64,000 bases of DNA from NCBI GenBank assembly GCA_012934845.2, contig WNNJ02000487.1:434001-498000 (forward strand). Direction: 5' to 3'. This stretch comes from Pomphorhynchus laevis. Its lineage: Eukaryota > Acanthocephala > Palaeacanthocephala > Echinorhynchida > Pomphorhynchidae. A program made the position numbers and the translations under genes. Of the stretch, positions 41,607-52,400 are shown one piece after another; position 1 is the stretch's first letter; the number at the start of each line of letters is the position of its first letter. The notes beneath the pieces are model-generated. The model did not search any database, had not been told where the DNA came from, and saw only the letters and a program-made list of their open reading frames with translations.

Positions 41607-44555
41607 GTCGTAACCTAGGCTGATGCCGATTTTGCATCTTAAATTGCGGATGCACTCTTCATAGCGCATGTGAAATTTGAAGGCCTTCTTTTTTGCCATA
41701 TGTTTGAGTACCTGGTCGGTTTGACCATCTATTCCTCCATTAGCTGCAAAAATCAATGGATTGAAGCTCGCTCTTTCAAAACGCTCAATTCGCTCACCAT
41801 ACTTTGCGTACTTTCTCTGTGCGTGGTACATGAAGTGTGAATTGGGGTTGCCAAGAGAATACGAAGGAGCTAGATGGTTGAATATACATACATCCATTAA
41901 GGATCGCTCCGTTCGATTTCCAAATAACCCATAACATTCAATGTCTAGTCGTGCTCCTTGTTCCTTGGACGTCGTTGATCTTTCAAACACTACACTCGGG
42001 GATATTACGGTAAGCACAGGCTCTCGAGCAGCAGCGAGAGATAAAATATTTAGCTCAGCGGTGATCAAATCACATATGGTATTGTGACGAATTGATGGTA
42101 ATCCACTTGCTTGACAAGAATGTGCATGTGAAATTTCAAATTTGGCATTGCAAAGACACGTTGATGGTGCATTTGGAGGTGACCAACCATATCTTGCTGC
42201 TACAGCATCATGAAATTCATTTTTAGACAAGGCGTGATGACGATGTTCGAATGCTCTAACGGACAACCATGTTGACGCTCCCTTTATGCTTGCGTACAAC
42301 ATTTTTTGGTTCGCCTCTTCATTATGAAATTTTAATGCGTATGCTTGCTTTTGAAAATCGATGTCACGCTCTTTTGATATCTCTAAAGCTTTCTCTTGTT
42401 GTTTTGCCTTGATTTGAGTTACAGGAATATTTTCAGAAAGGATACTGCACAAACGAATCGAATACTTTAGGTTTAGTTCAGGTCGTGTATCCGGCAGCGA
42501 AATTCCAAGTCCACCATAACGTAGAGGTAATTGAATAATGTCAATGTGAGACTGAAGGAGTCTAATGCCAATCATGGACGTAATCACTTCATTGACAATG
42601 AAATTCGAAAGCTGTTTAAATTGAGTTTCTTCTACTGGGCATGTTCGTTGAATAAATCGCCATTTAAATTGAAAGGATTGTGTAAAAACTATGTATGCCA
42701 GATAAGGATTTTCATTTGCTACTAAGATCAAATTTTGAAGGCTTTTGGTCCACGTATCTATCTTTCGTGTCATAAACTGTGTCATAAATGATTCCGTACC
42801 AATTGCTGCTCCCAAAACCTTCAATCCATCAGAAGTTATTTGCAACTTCTGTTTTTCAAATAGCGAACACGTATAATCTTCATTATCTTTATGAACTAAT
42901 ATTTGGCATTTCTCTTCATTTAGGAAGAAGCCATACTTTGGGCCAATATCTCGTATGCAGGTCCAAACGTCGAAGAGTGTGTGAGCGTCACCGACAATGT
43001 GCGCATCATCTGCATACCATCTATGCGTGGTTTTAGGAAAACGTTCCTTCAAAGTCTTGATGATTGGTATTGACGCTACTGCATACGCTATCATAGCTAA
43101 GGGATCGCCTTGCGTGAACCCTTCCGATGATGGAATTAAATCGTCCTCGACAGTCAGTAAGGTTGAGCTCGAATACATATTGCGCAGAATCACGGAAAAT
43201 GATGGACATATCTTATCAACATTTTTCAATGCGACTGCTCTGTTGACAGTGTTAAATGCATTCGATGCATCCAGTTGTAAAATACAGTTTTCTAGGTTAT
43301 CGTTGTACATCTTTCTGATGGAATGAATTGCAAATTCAATCCCGCACCTTTGTCCTGAACATAACTGTTCATTACCAACAACAGATTGTAAATCACCCTT
43401 AATTCTTTCTGCAATTGTCTTGCCGATTATACGACGTAATGTTTCTCCGATGCCTATCGGTCTAATACCCGGATTTTTATCCAGTGCTATCAAGCGGCTT
43501 ACCTTAAGTGCCTCAAGGTCATGTTTATCTAGTGGCTGAGTTGCGATTATAATTGTAAATTGGGCGATGGAGGAAGCAAGTTTACTTGAACTTTTTCCAA
43601 ATGAATTTAACATCGAGCGCCATTGTAAAGCATCAACACCTGATGGTCCCGCTGATCCCTGAGTTTTTCTACTTGCTGTTTTGATGTCAGTTTCAGATAT
43701 ATCTAGAAATCGCAATGTAGGTACCAAACCGATTCCGGTCAGAGGTGTTGAGAGAAGAACCGATTCGTCGGCGGCCTTACTCACAGGATGTAATTCAACA
43801 AGTTTTTTCATGACATTAGTCCCACCAATCTCGTCATTTACATGTAAAATTTTTCCATATTCTTGTGGGTCTTCCAGTAATTTCATGGCAGTGTTAGTTT
43901 TTCCGTTACTTAGTAGATTTTGGAAACGACTTATCCATTTTAATTCATTTCTTGTTTTTGCATGCTTAAATCTTTTTTCCTCCTGCAGAATGGACGACTC
44001 GTGAAGTAAGTCATCAATCTTATTTTCTTGCCAAAGAATCAATCTACGAGCTACATTACATCGAATAACTTTGGCTTTTGATTTTGGCGTCGCTTGTAAA
44101 ATCAATTGACAGAATACAGTTACTGTCTTGAGGTGTAAGGCCATGTTAGGTATATCACATGCAGCTAAGGAGAATAATTCGGCTAACTTGTCAACAAAAT
44201 CATTACTAACGTTGCACTTTAATAATGAGTACAGATTCGGAATCCAATGAATCACTTGGTAGAATGTGTCGTCGATCATTTTTTGAAATGTTGTTTGTCT
44301 ATTGGAATTTGATGGACTTGAAATCAAGGCAAGATCTTGTGATTCACTTGAAGTATATTGTTCTATGCTAGCTGTACGAGTCAGAGGTTGTCGTATTTTT
44401 TGAAATATACTGGATTGTACTTTATTCGTACACAGAGGTGCTTGACAATTAATACAGCTCTCATTTGATCTTGCACATTTACAGCCTTTACATCTGGCAT
44501 TAGGTCCATTGCATGAACAACATTTTGCAAAGGAAGCAGGTTTTCCTTTTGGCAT
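41535..44555 (-). CDS. CXC-RT-RLE LINE protein, C-terminus read into microsatellite (copy 7)
   Basis: It opens MPKGKPASFAKCCSCNG with CKGCKCARSNESCINC and CTN. RT: GSAGPSGVDA, PIGIGETLRR, motif A LDASNAFNTVNR, motif B EGFTQGDPLAMIAY, YADDAHIVG, VLGAAIG. KGASTWLS, then the zinc motif CLCNAKFEISHAHSC. RLE: GARLDIECYGLFGNRTERSL, MDVCIFNHLAPSYS, HAQRKYAKYGERI, FNPLIFAANGG. After KIGISLG the frame enters (TAT)n and reads a run of about eleven tyrosines plus junction residues, stopping at 41535. The usual last 25 residues, with an arginine-rich end, are lost. Catalytic residues remain; function is uncertain. Confidence 0.87.
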
Positions 44556-44660
44556 AATAATTGTAACGAGTGGACTTCGATATATTATGTAAATAGTTAT
44601 TTGTTAGCAGCTGATTGTATGTTATTTTATTGTATTTACTTTAGATCTCAAACTTTTTTA
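41608..44660 (-). mobile_element. RLE LINE copy 7, 3' end replaced by (TTA)n
   Basis: It runs from the leader near 44660 to 41608, where coding sequence stops at a (TAA)n tract about 25 residues before the expected C-terminus. There is no 3' UTR. The leader (44556-44655) contains the 20-mer ACAATAAAATAACATACAAT (minus strand, 44634-44615) and the block at 44652-44631, also found in other copies. Its RLE is most like copy 14. Confidence 0.85.
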
Positions 44661-44681
44661 ACTAATAATAATAATAATAAT

Positions 44682-44856
44682 GAAGAGTGAACCCGCTTCA
44701 TCATCGGGTGCCCCTACGTCTTTCGACAACGCGATCTTGTGGCTTTGACGTGTGCTTACAGAGAAGTCAATAGAGAGTGCATGCTCGAGGTTTGAACCCC
44801 GTACATAGAGTTTGCAATGCACACGCCTCCACCATTCGGCCACGCGGGGCTGGCCG
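44682..44856 (-). mobile_element. tRNA-derived SINE inside a (TAA)n tract
   Basis: On the minus strand it begins GCCCCGCGTGGCCGAATGG, with an A box (TGGCCGAATGGTGGAGG) and a B box (GGTTCAAACC, about 50 nt on), the two RNA polymerase III promoter boxes. The head resembles a Leu/Ser-class tRNA. About 100 nt of unrelated body follow, ending CATTATTATTATTAG. It is not a working tRNA: the anticodon arm and 3' half do not fold. TTCGGCCA just upstream complements TGGCCGAA in the A box, giving an 8-bp fold-back at its 5' edge. (TAA)n flanks both ends. Confidence 0.85.
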
Positions 44857-44874
44857 AATAATAATAATAATAAT

Positions 44875-45062
44875 AATAATTTTGAGTTTAAACTATCTTG
44901 ATACCCATTAACTACTTACAATAAAATAACATACAATAAATTCGATTACAAGACAAATTCGATTACAAGATAAATTCGATTACAAGATAAATTCGATTAC
45001 AAGATAAGTTTGATTACAAGATAAATTCGATTACAAGATAAATTCGATTACAAGATAAATTC
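44875..45062 (+). repeat. Leader-like block plus about seven 17-bp repeats (left array)
   Basis: TTTTGAGTTTAAACTATCTT starts the block near 44879. The 20-mer ACAATAAAATAACATACAAT is at 44918-44937, followed by about seven units of ATTCGATTACAAGATAA with point variants (one GTTTGATTAC). The same block with about fifteen units recurs in the same orientation at 45750-46064. It abuts the broken 3' side of copy 8. Confidence 0.9.
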
Positions 45063-45665
45063 TTGTACTTTCCCAAATTCCAATCATCCATTCTTCGTAG
45101 TAGAGCCTTTCTTATTGTACCAATTCCTCTCGATGGTATTGATTGTAACATCAATTGACTCATTACCACAACTTCTTTCAATGCCCGTTGTTCATGTAAG
45201 CTAGGGATCGCGACTGCGTTGAATTTTTCTGTCAGGAGATTGATAAACTGACCGCTGGTACTGCATTTTGGAAGTTTCATATGATTTGGAACCCAGCTTA
45301 TCACTGTCATATACATGTCCTCGATCAAATTATCGTAATTTAAATTCTCCCGACGCTGTCCCACCACGACTGGTTCATTAGATGTATCGACTGTTGAAAG
45401 ATGACAATTTAAATTGCCAAGGGGCACACTATCTAACTTCATAGACATCATATTTGGACACGTATTTTGGCAACAAGCTGCTCTGCAGTTGACACATGCT
45501 GTTTTATTTTTGCATCTTGCAGCATTACCGTTGCATGTACAGCACGGGGCAATATTACTCGGCTTACCCTTCGTCATGGAATGTTCAGAAATTGTATGTT
45601 TATTGTATGTTTATCAGAAACTGTATGTTATTTTATTGTATGTTTATCAGAAACCAAATTTTTTT
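45014..45665 (-). pseudogene. RLE LINE copy 8, N-terminal fragment only
   Basis: An open frame 45577-45014 whose last 17 or so codons are 17-bp repeat sequence; true LINE coding ends near 45063. It starts MTKGKPSNIAPCCTCNGNAA. The cysteine module is shortened: after RCK it goes directly to NKTACVNC, losing the G-C-R-C-A-K segment present in all other copies. The helical region SWVPNHMKLPKCSTSGQFI and the stretch ending RKALLRRMDDWNLGKY follow; then the sequence is cut. It is the only copy retaining a 5' part without a 3' part, which ordinary target-primed insertion does not produce. The leader (45578-45665) has repeated blocks shared with copies 6 and 7. Confidence 0.82.
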
Positions 45666-45749
45666 AATAATAAGCGGAACTGTAATTGTAAGAACTTTAA
45701 TAATCAATACTTTTTTTAACGTGGTAAAAAAAATAATAATAATAATAAT

Positions 45750-46064
45750 AATTTTGAGTTTAAACTATCTTGATACCCATTAACTACTTACAATAAAATA
45801 ACATACAATAAATTCGATTACAAGACAAATTCGATTACAAGATAAATTCGATTACAAGACAAATTCGATTACAAGATAAATTCGATTACAAGATAAATTC
45901 GATTACAAGATAAGTTTGATTACAAGATAAATTCGATTACAAGATAAATTCGATTACAAGATAAATTCGATTACAAGATAAATTCGATTACAAGATAAAT
46001 TCGATTACAAGATAACTTCGATTACAAGATAAATTCGATTACAAGATAAATTCGATTACAAGAT
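45750..46064 (+). repeat. Leader-like block plus about fifteen 17-bp repeats (right array)
   Basis: The same start (TTTTGAGTTTAAACTATCTT) and 20-mer (45790-45809) as the left array, then about fifteen units of ATTCGATTACAAGATAA ending at (TTA)n. The same variant unit (GTTTGATTAC) appears in both arrays, so one is a copy of the other. The array marks the point where the minus-strand arm gives way to the plus-strand arm. Confidence 0.9.
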
Positions 46065-46200
46065 TATTATTATTATTATAATTAGAAAATTTATAACTGT
46101 TATAGCAAATTACAATAAATAACATACAATAACACACAAGGTTATCGCTTGAAAGTTATACACAATCTAAAGTAAATACATACACCGTTTCCACGAAGCC

Positions 46201-46227
46201 GTACGCCAAGGGTACGTCCCAGGGTGC
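46201..46227 (+). promoter_or_regulatory. Conserved 5'-leader hairpin of copy 9
   Basis: GTAC, G, CCA, A, GGG, loop TACGT, CCC, AGG, GTGC. The inner GGG/CCC and outer GTAC/GTGC (one G-U pair) can form; the middle has one A-A mismatch. It is placed 41 nt before the ATG. Confidence 0.72.
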
Positions 46228-46268
46228 GCAGTATTAAACAGATCTACAAGGAATTTTACAGGCAGTGA

Positions 46269-49200
46269 ATGGCACGGGGTAAACCGAGTTCTGAGCTAAA
46301 GTGTTGTACATGTAACGGTCAGGCTGCCAAATGCAAGGGTTGCAGGTGTGCAAGGGAAATGAGGCCATGTATTAACTGTTCTGCACCTGGATGCTGCAAC
46401 AAAGTTGGGAGTGATTCGCAACATATAAATAGAGTGAATAGAAACTCCATGACAATTGAGCCATCCCCCCAGCAATCGGATATCACAATTGAAGTATCAA
46501 AAGAAACGATTATGCAGGAAATGTATGTAAATGTAATACAATGGAGACCTGACGCGTTTAGTTTACCGAAATGCTCTGCGAGCAATCTTTTTATTGACAT
46601 GCTGGCTGAATTTTATCACGCGGCCATTAATATCGCACTTCCTGACAAAAACGTTTTAAAAGTCGCGATAGTGTTCGTCAGATGTGTTTTACAGCAAATC
46701 CCTTCCCGGAAAATAAAAGCGATCCGCCAAACTTTAGAAAGGAGATTACAACTCTGGAAAAATGGAAGCTTCTTAGAACTTTTTCAGGAAGCAAGTATAC
46801 TACAAACACGTTCAAAAATTACGAAAAACACATCAACATCCATGGATTGGAAACGAAGATATTGTCGATTGGTATCAAGCGGAAAGATTAATGCCGCAAC
46901 TTCCGTCCTCGAGGAAAGCGACTGCACGGCGACGCTTCGACCAGATCACATTATTGATGGATTAACAGTGAAGGAACTCTTGATAAATTTACATCCTCCC
47001 GCAACACAACCACAATCACCGCTTTTACTCAATCACTTATTTCCCGGAGCGAAAAAGCATCACCCTACACAGTTTCTCGATATCGAAGCGGATGACATCA
47101 TTCGCTCGTCTAAGCGTACTACAGGTGGTGCAGGCCCGTCCGGCCTTGACGCTTTGACGTGGAGGCGCATGTTGAACTCCTTCGGCCATCATTCACGAGG
47201 GTTAGCAGATGCGCTTGCAAAATTTGCAATTCACCTTGCAACAACAAAAGTTTCTCCTGATACCCTGGAGGCATTTGTGGCATGTAGGCTAGTCGCTATC
47301 CCGAAGAAAGCCCATGGAATACGCCCCATTGGGGTAGCCGATGTCAGTCGTAGAATCATATGCAAAACGATTCTAAATCACATAAAATCCGATATGCAAG
47401 ATGTGGCCGACGTATTTCAACTATGTGCATCTCAGCATAGTGGTGTGGAATTTGCCATTCATTCTCTCAGAGGCGAATATATGAATAACCATGACTTTGG
47501 TTTACTCGCGGTCGACGCGAGTAATGCATTCAATCGTATAAATCGCAAAGTGGCTATTCATAATATGCGGTACGTTTGCCCTGCGCTTGCGTGCGTCTTT
47601 GAGAATATTTATTCAGTCGATGCTCAACTTGTCCTTGGTGGTGACTCGTTGTATTCAGAAGAGGGTGTAACGCAGGGCGACCCTCTTGCAATGGCAGTAT
47701 TTGCAATGGCATCGTTACCATTAATTCGCAAAATACAGGATGAATGTCCGGGCATAATACAACGCTGGTTTGCGGATGACGCGAATTTTGTTGGACAACC
47801 ACATGATCTTAAACGTGCTTGGAATATAATAGAGACATTTGGGCCAGGAATCGGCTATTTTGTAAATCCTTCGAAAACATGTTTGCTGCTTCATCACAAG
47901 CAAAGAGACGTGGAACAGATGTTTCACGGAATAAAAATAGAGTATGACGGGATCGGAATATTGGGATCCTTCATTGGTACAACCAGTTACATAAAGCATG
48001 AGACACATAAGAAATTGGAAATGTGGACTCACTCAATTGGACGCATCAGCGAGGTATGTGAATCGGACCCACACATCGGTTTTATCGGACTATCGAAATC
48101 CTTACAATGGAAGTGGACCCACTTTCTTAGAACAATCAATTGTCATGAGGACATGTTGGCTCCTTTACGTGAATCGCTGCTATTTCGCATATTTCCCGTC
48201 CTAACAAAGTATCAGATCTCCGATTCCATGTCAGTTGTGCTAAGCTCTCCTCTAAGACTAGGTGGAATTGGGATAATGGATCCAGTTTTCACATCGCATA
48301 TTGAGCATGATTCATCGCTAGCCATGGTAAAGTCATATACCTCCGGTTCTCGTGGAGCGGCACTTCGTGAACAGCAGACATCTATCAAACTTCTGATAAC
48401 TACACAAAAACGGCGAGTATTCACGGATCGTATAGCGAGCGTCAAAAACACACTATCCAACACCGAGCAGAAGGCGTTAGTGTTTGCTACAACATGTGGG
48501 GCATCTGCATGGTTAAGTACTTGTCCAACCCAAACGGAAAATTTCATTCTCTCGCAAAACCAGTTTAGAGACGGTTTAGCAACCCGATACGGATGGATCC
48601 CAGAGGGGCTGCCATCAATTTGTGTATGTAACGCATCGTCGAGCCTTTCACACCTTCTCTCGTGCAAGCACGGTGGACTACCGATAATTCGTCATAACGA
48701 AATTAGAGATATAATCGCATGTGAACTAACAACAGTTTGCCACGGGGTAGCCACGGAACCATGTTTACAAAGAGTAGACGATCATGTTGTTTTTTCAAAG
48801 CACACTACCACACGTGACGCCGAAGCAAGACTTGACATAGTCTGCAGCGGATTATACGAGAATCGGTTCGAGCGGACGTTTTTGGACGTCGTAGTTATTT
48901 AACCCTCATGCCGCATCGTGTTCTCAAGATGATAAAGCTGCATTCAGTTATCATGAAAGCCGAAAAAATGCCAAATATGAGGAACGAGTCACATGTATTG
49001 AGAGAGGAATATTTGTGCCACTGGCGTTTTCGTGCTCAGGCGGAATTGGTCCAACAGCATTACACATTATTAAGCGTATCGCATGGTTGCAAGCGACCAG
49101 AAGAGAGGGTAGCTCGTACGCAGAATGTGTTGGCCGTTTAAAACGAAAGATCTCTGTCGTTCTATGCAGAGCCGCTTCCGAGTGTATAAGGGGCTACAGA

Positions 49201-49305
49201 TCGGCTCGAAACCGCCCATACGCTCGAGGAACCAACGAATACCAGCTGTCAGGAAATAACTTCCCTTACACGCTGAAGGCAATGGAACGTCAAGGAGACG
49301 CATAA
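46269..49305 (+). pseudogene. CXC-RT-RLE LINE protein with a single frameshift (copy 9)
   Basis: MARGKPSSELKCCTCNGQAA with CKGCRCAREMRPCINC and CCN. RT: GGAGPSGLDA, PIGVADVSRR, motif A VDASNAFNRINR, motif B EGVTQGDPLAMAVF, FADD (Phe in place of Tyr). GASAWLS, then the zinc motif CVCNASSSLSHLLSC and IIRHNEIRDII. RLE: EARLDIVCSGLYENRFERTF, FLDV. The frame stops at 48902. One missing T near 48899 shifts the rest, which reads NPHAASCS, YHESRKNAKYEERV, FVPLAFSCSGG and SARNRPYARGTN to 49305. Everything else is intact, so the lesion is recent. Confidence 0.9.
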
Positions 49306-49408
49306 ATATTCAAACGTATTTTTATCAATGTTATTAACGCTAATATTATATGACCCATTTGCGGGTAACAATGCTTGTAAAATTTTCGAATAAAAAAAAA
49401 AAAAAAAT

Positions 49409-49483
49409 TTTGATAATATATAAAATATTATCATTTTATATATTATCACTGAGGCATTGTCACTGATGGAGTGACAATGCCTC
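49409..49483 (+). repeat. Two fold-backs at the 5' junction of copy 10
   Basis: The first is TGATAATATATAAAAT (49410-49425) against ATTTTATATTATTATCA (49432-49448), complementary with one bulged base; it is target-type sequence. The second is GAGGCATTGTCAC (49451-49463), loop TGATGGA, GTGACAATGCCTC (49471-49483), perfect over 13 bp and containing the start codon ATG at 49477. Confidence 0.9.
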
Positions 49484-52400
49484 GTGGCAAACCGTCTACA
49501 AGTAGACCATGCTGCTCTTGTAACACTGATGCAGCAAGATGCAAAGGTTGCCGGTGCGCAAAAGCAGGCTCGAACTGCATAAACTGCAGAGCTCCAAACT
49601 GTACTAGAAAGACGAAAACTGTATACAATGACCCTGTTCATCAACCTAGAGCAAATACTACCGATAAAGTGCTAGAAATGCATAATGCAACAAACGTCGA
49701 TTCTATCGCCGAAGTCTCTAGCGCGTGTGGCTTGTCACCAATCAATTATGCTACCAATCAGAATCTATTTTGGAGCACTGGTTTTACGGAGGTAATAAAA
49801 TGGATCCCAAATCATTTTGCGCTTCCCAAATGTGGCGCCAGTCAGAAATTTATTGATCTTTTGAGTGAATGTTTCGAATATTTCAATCAGTCAAATGTAT
49901 GCGCATACGATCCTCTAGTTCGATCTACTATGCTATGTCAACTGCTATTGCAGAGGCCGCCAACGCGGAAGGTTAACTTACTACGAAAAACCCTAGAAAG
50001 AAGATTAACACTACTCAAAGATTTGAAACTTGACGAACTTATGTCCGAAGCATCCTACCTACAGAAAATGAGAAAGGATAACATTGAAAATAAAAAGCTA
50101 CCAGAATCTTTCGTGATCGAGAAAATAGTTAAATTGATTAAATCTGGAAAATACGGAAAGGCATCAAGGTTGCTAGACAAAGGACAACACTCAGGAGTTT
50201 TGGCTGCTGAAACAATAATTCAAGGCAAAACGGTACTCGAAAAATTAGAAGAACTCCACCCAAGAGCCTCTACGGTGAACGAAGAATACCTTCTGAAAGA
50301 AAATATGGCTGGTTGTGTGGATCATCACGACACAAGGTTTTTCGATATCACACCTGATGATATAATTAAAGCGTCCAAAAGTACCAAGGGATCTGCCGGG
50401 CCTTCGGGAGTATGTGCAGATGAGTGGCGTAAATTTCTAACAATACATGGATTAGCCTCAAAACGTCTTGCCGCAGCGATATGCGGATTTGTAATAAAGA
50501 TTTCAAGCGAAAAGTTAAATCCAGTAGCGTTACAAGCGTTCACAGTCAGTCGCCTTATACCGCTGGAAAAGCATAATGGGATTAGACCCATTGGAGTAGT
50601 AGAAGTATTGAGACGGATTGCGGGACGTACTGTGTTGTCATTTATTGGAAAAGATGTTAGGAGTGTATGTGGTTTTACGCAACTTTGTGCAGGCCAAAGA
50701 TGTGGAACAGAGATTGCTATTCACACGATTCGAGATGCGTTTAGTCAATCTTCTGATGAATGCATCTTACTAATAGATGCAACCAATGCCTTTAATAACT
50801 GCAACCGAAAAATGGCACTGGAAAATATGAAATTCATCTGTCCCGCAATGTCGACGATATTGCACAATACCTACATTCAACCTTCGATGCTGGTGGTGGA
50901 TAACTCAATATTAAATTCAACAGAAGGTTTCATACAAGGAGACCCTCTCGCCATGGCAGCATTCGCTGCAGCCTCGATTCCACTAATAGGAAAACTAAAA
51001 CAAGTAGCTCCAAACGCTAAACACTGTTGGTACGCCGATGATGGAGCGTGCGTGGGCAAACCAAGCGATATAAATAAGGTATGGAAAGAGCTTAACCGAA
51101 TAGGACCCGCATTTGGATTCATAACAAATTCATCAAAATGTACTGTATTGACAGGCAAAACCTGTAATATTGATTGTCTGGATGAACTCGCGGATGATGG
51201 TGTAGATATTCGATGCGATGGAATCAAATACCTTGGGAGCATGATTGGGCTCGAACAATATGTTGAAACCGAGATAATCAACAAAGTAACGAATTGGTCA
51301 GGTCAAATAGAAAAGCTAAAACAGATTGCCGATAGAGACGCCTTCGCCGGATACACTTTGCTAATCAAAGCTTTGCTACACAAATTTTCATACATTCTTA
51401 GAACATGTGAAGTAGCAGATTGTCTTCTAATACCTTTAAAGAATGCGATACTTCATAATCTTTTGCCGGGAATGCTGGGAATCAACAGCCTCGACGATGA
51501 GTCAAGTAGAATAGTAGCTTTACCATGCAGATATGGAGGACTTGGTATAGTCGACTATACTCAAGAATGCTATAATGAATACGAGAAATCACGCATGATG
51601 TATAGGGCTAGTGTAGATAGAGACCACTCAGAAGTTCCCCTAGAAACGTCTCAGCATAATGTAGTCAAGCAGATAAGAGAAATGAACATAATAAAGTTTA
51701 ACAGAATAGTGACGGAGATTACTAGTAACTCTAAAAATGATTTAAAGACAATTTTATGGAATGCCAGCATGAAAGGTGCCTACTCGTGGTTAACATCAGG
51801 GTTTGTTGAGGGTTTGTTCATATCCTCCTCAGAATTCCACGACGCGATTTCAATAAGATACGAGTGGAAACCGAATCGCTATTTGGGTGAGTGTGCGTGT
51901 GGAGTGTCTCTAACAACAATACACGCACTTTCATGCAAGACTGGCTGTTTCAACTTCATTCGTCACAACAGTGTCGCTAACGAGATTGCTAGATCACTCA
52001 AGGAAACCTGTCGACTCGTATGTACAGAACCAGTATTGCTCCCGGTTCCAGACACAGTCATTTTTGAATCTCAAGCCACATCACGGGACAGAGAGGCAAG
52101 ATCAGATATAAGATGTACTGGCCTCTTCGGGAATCTGACGGAGCGGTCCTTTATGGACGTATGCGTTTTCAACAACCTAGCGCCGTCTTATTCCTTGGAT
52201 ACAATGAAGGATCCCTTCAAGTACCATGAAAATCGGAAGCAGGCAAAATATACAGAGCGGATTGCGAAAATAGAAAATGCTTCATTTCACCCGTTGATTT
52301 TCTCAACTGTTGGTGGTATTGGAAAGATAGCGGACTCGATACTTAAGCGCATATCTTCACTTAAAGCGAGCAACAACAACCTTTCATATCCCGATTTGAT

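Larger units (their letters stand above)
46085..49392 (+). mobile_element. RLE LINE copy 9, full length with one frameshift
   Basis: The leader is 46085-46268, the ORF 46269-49305 (broken once), and the 3' UTR carries GACCCATTTGCGGGTAAC at 49352-49369 and ends with a poly-A run (49392-49406). The 5' side is the (TTA)n after the 17-bp array. The 3' flank is TTTTGATAATATAT (49407-49420). Confidence 0.9.

Noticed and set aside
44682-44856. Functional tRNA gene
   Set aside because: A and B boxes are present, but the acceptor and anticodon arms do not close and about 100 nt of body plus a TTA-type tail follow; a SINE fits better.
44934-46064. CRISPR-like array
   Set aside because: The 17-bp units are directly adjacent with no unique spacers, and the context is eukaryotic. 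It is a minisatellite.
48212-48667. 151-codon minus-strand open frame as a gene
   Set aside because: It is the shadow of RLE copy 9.
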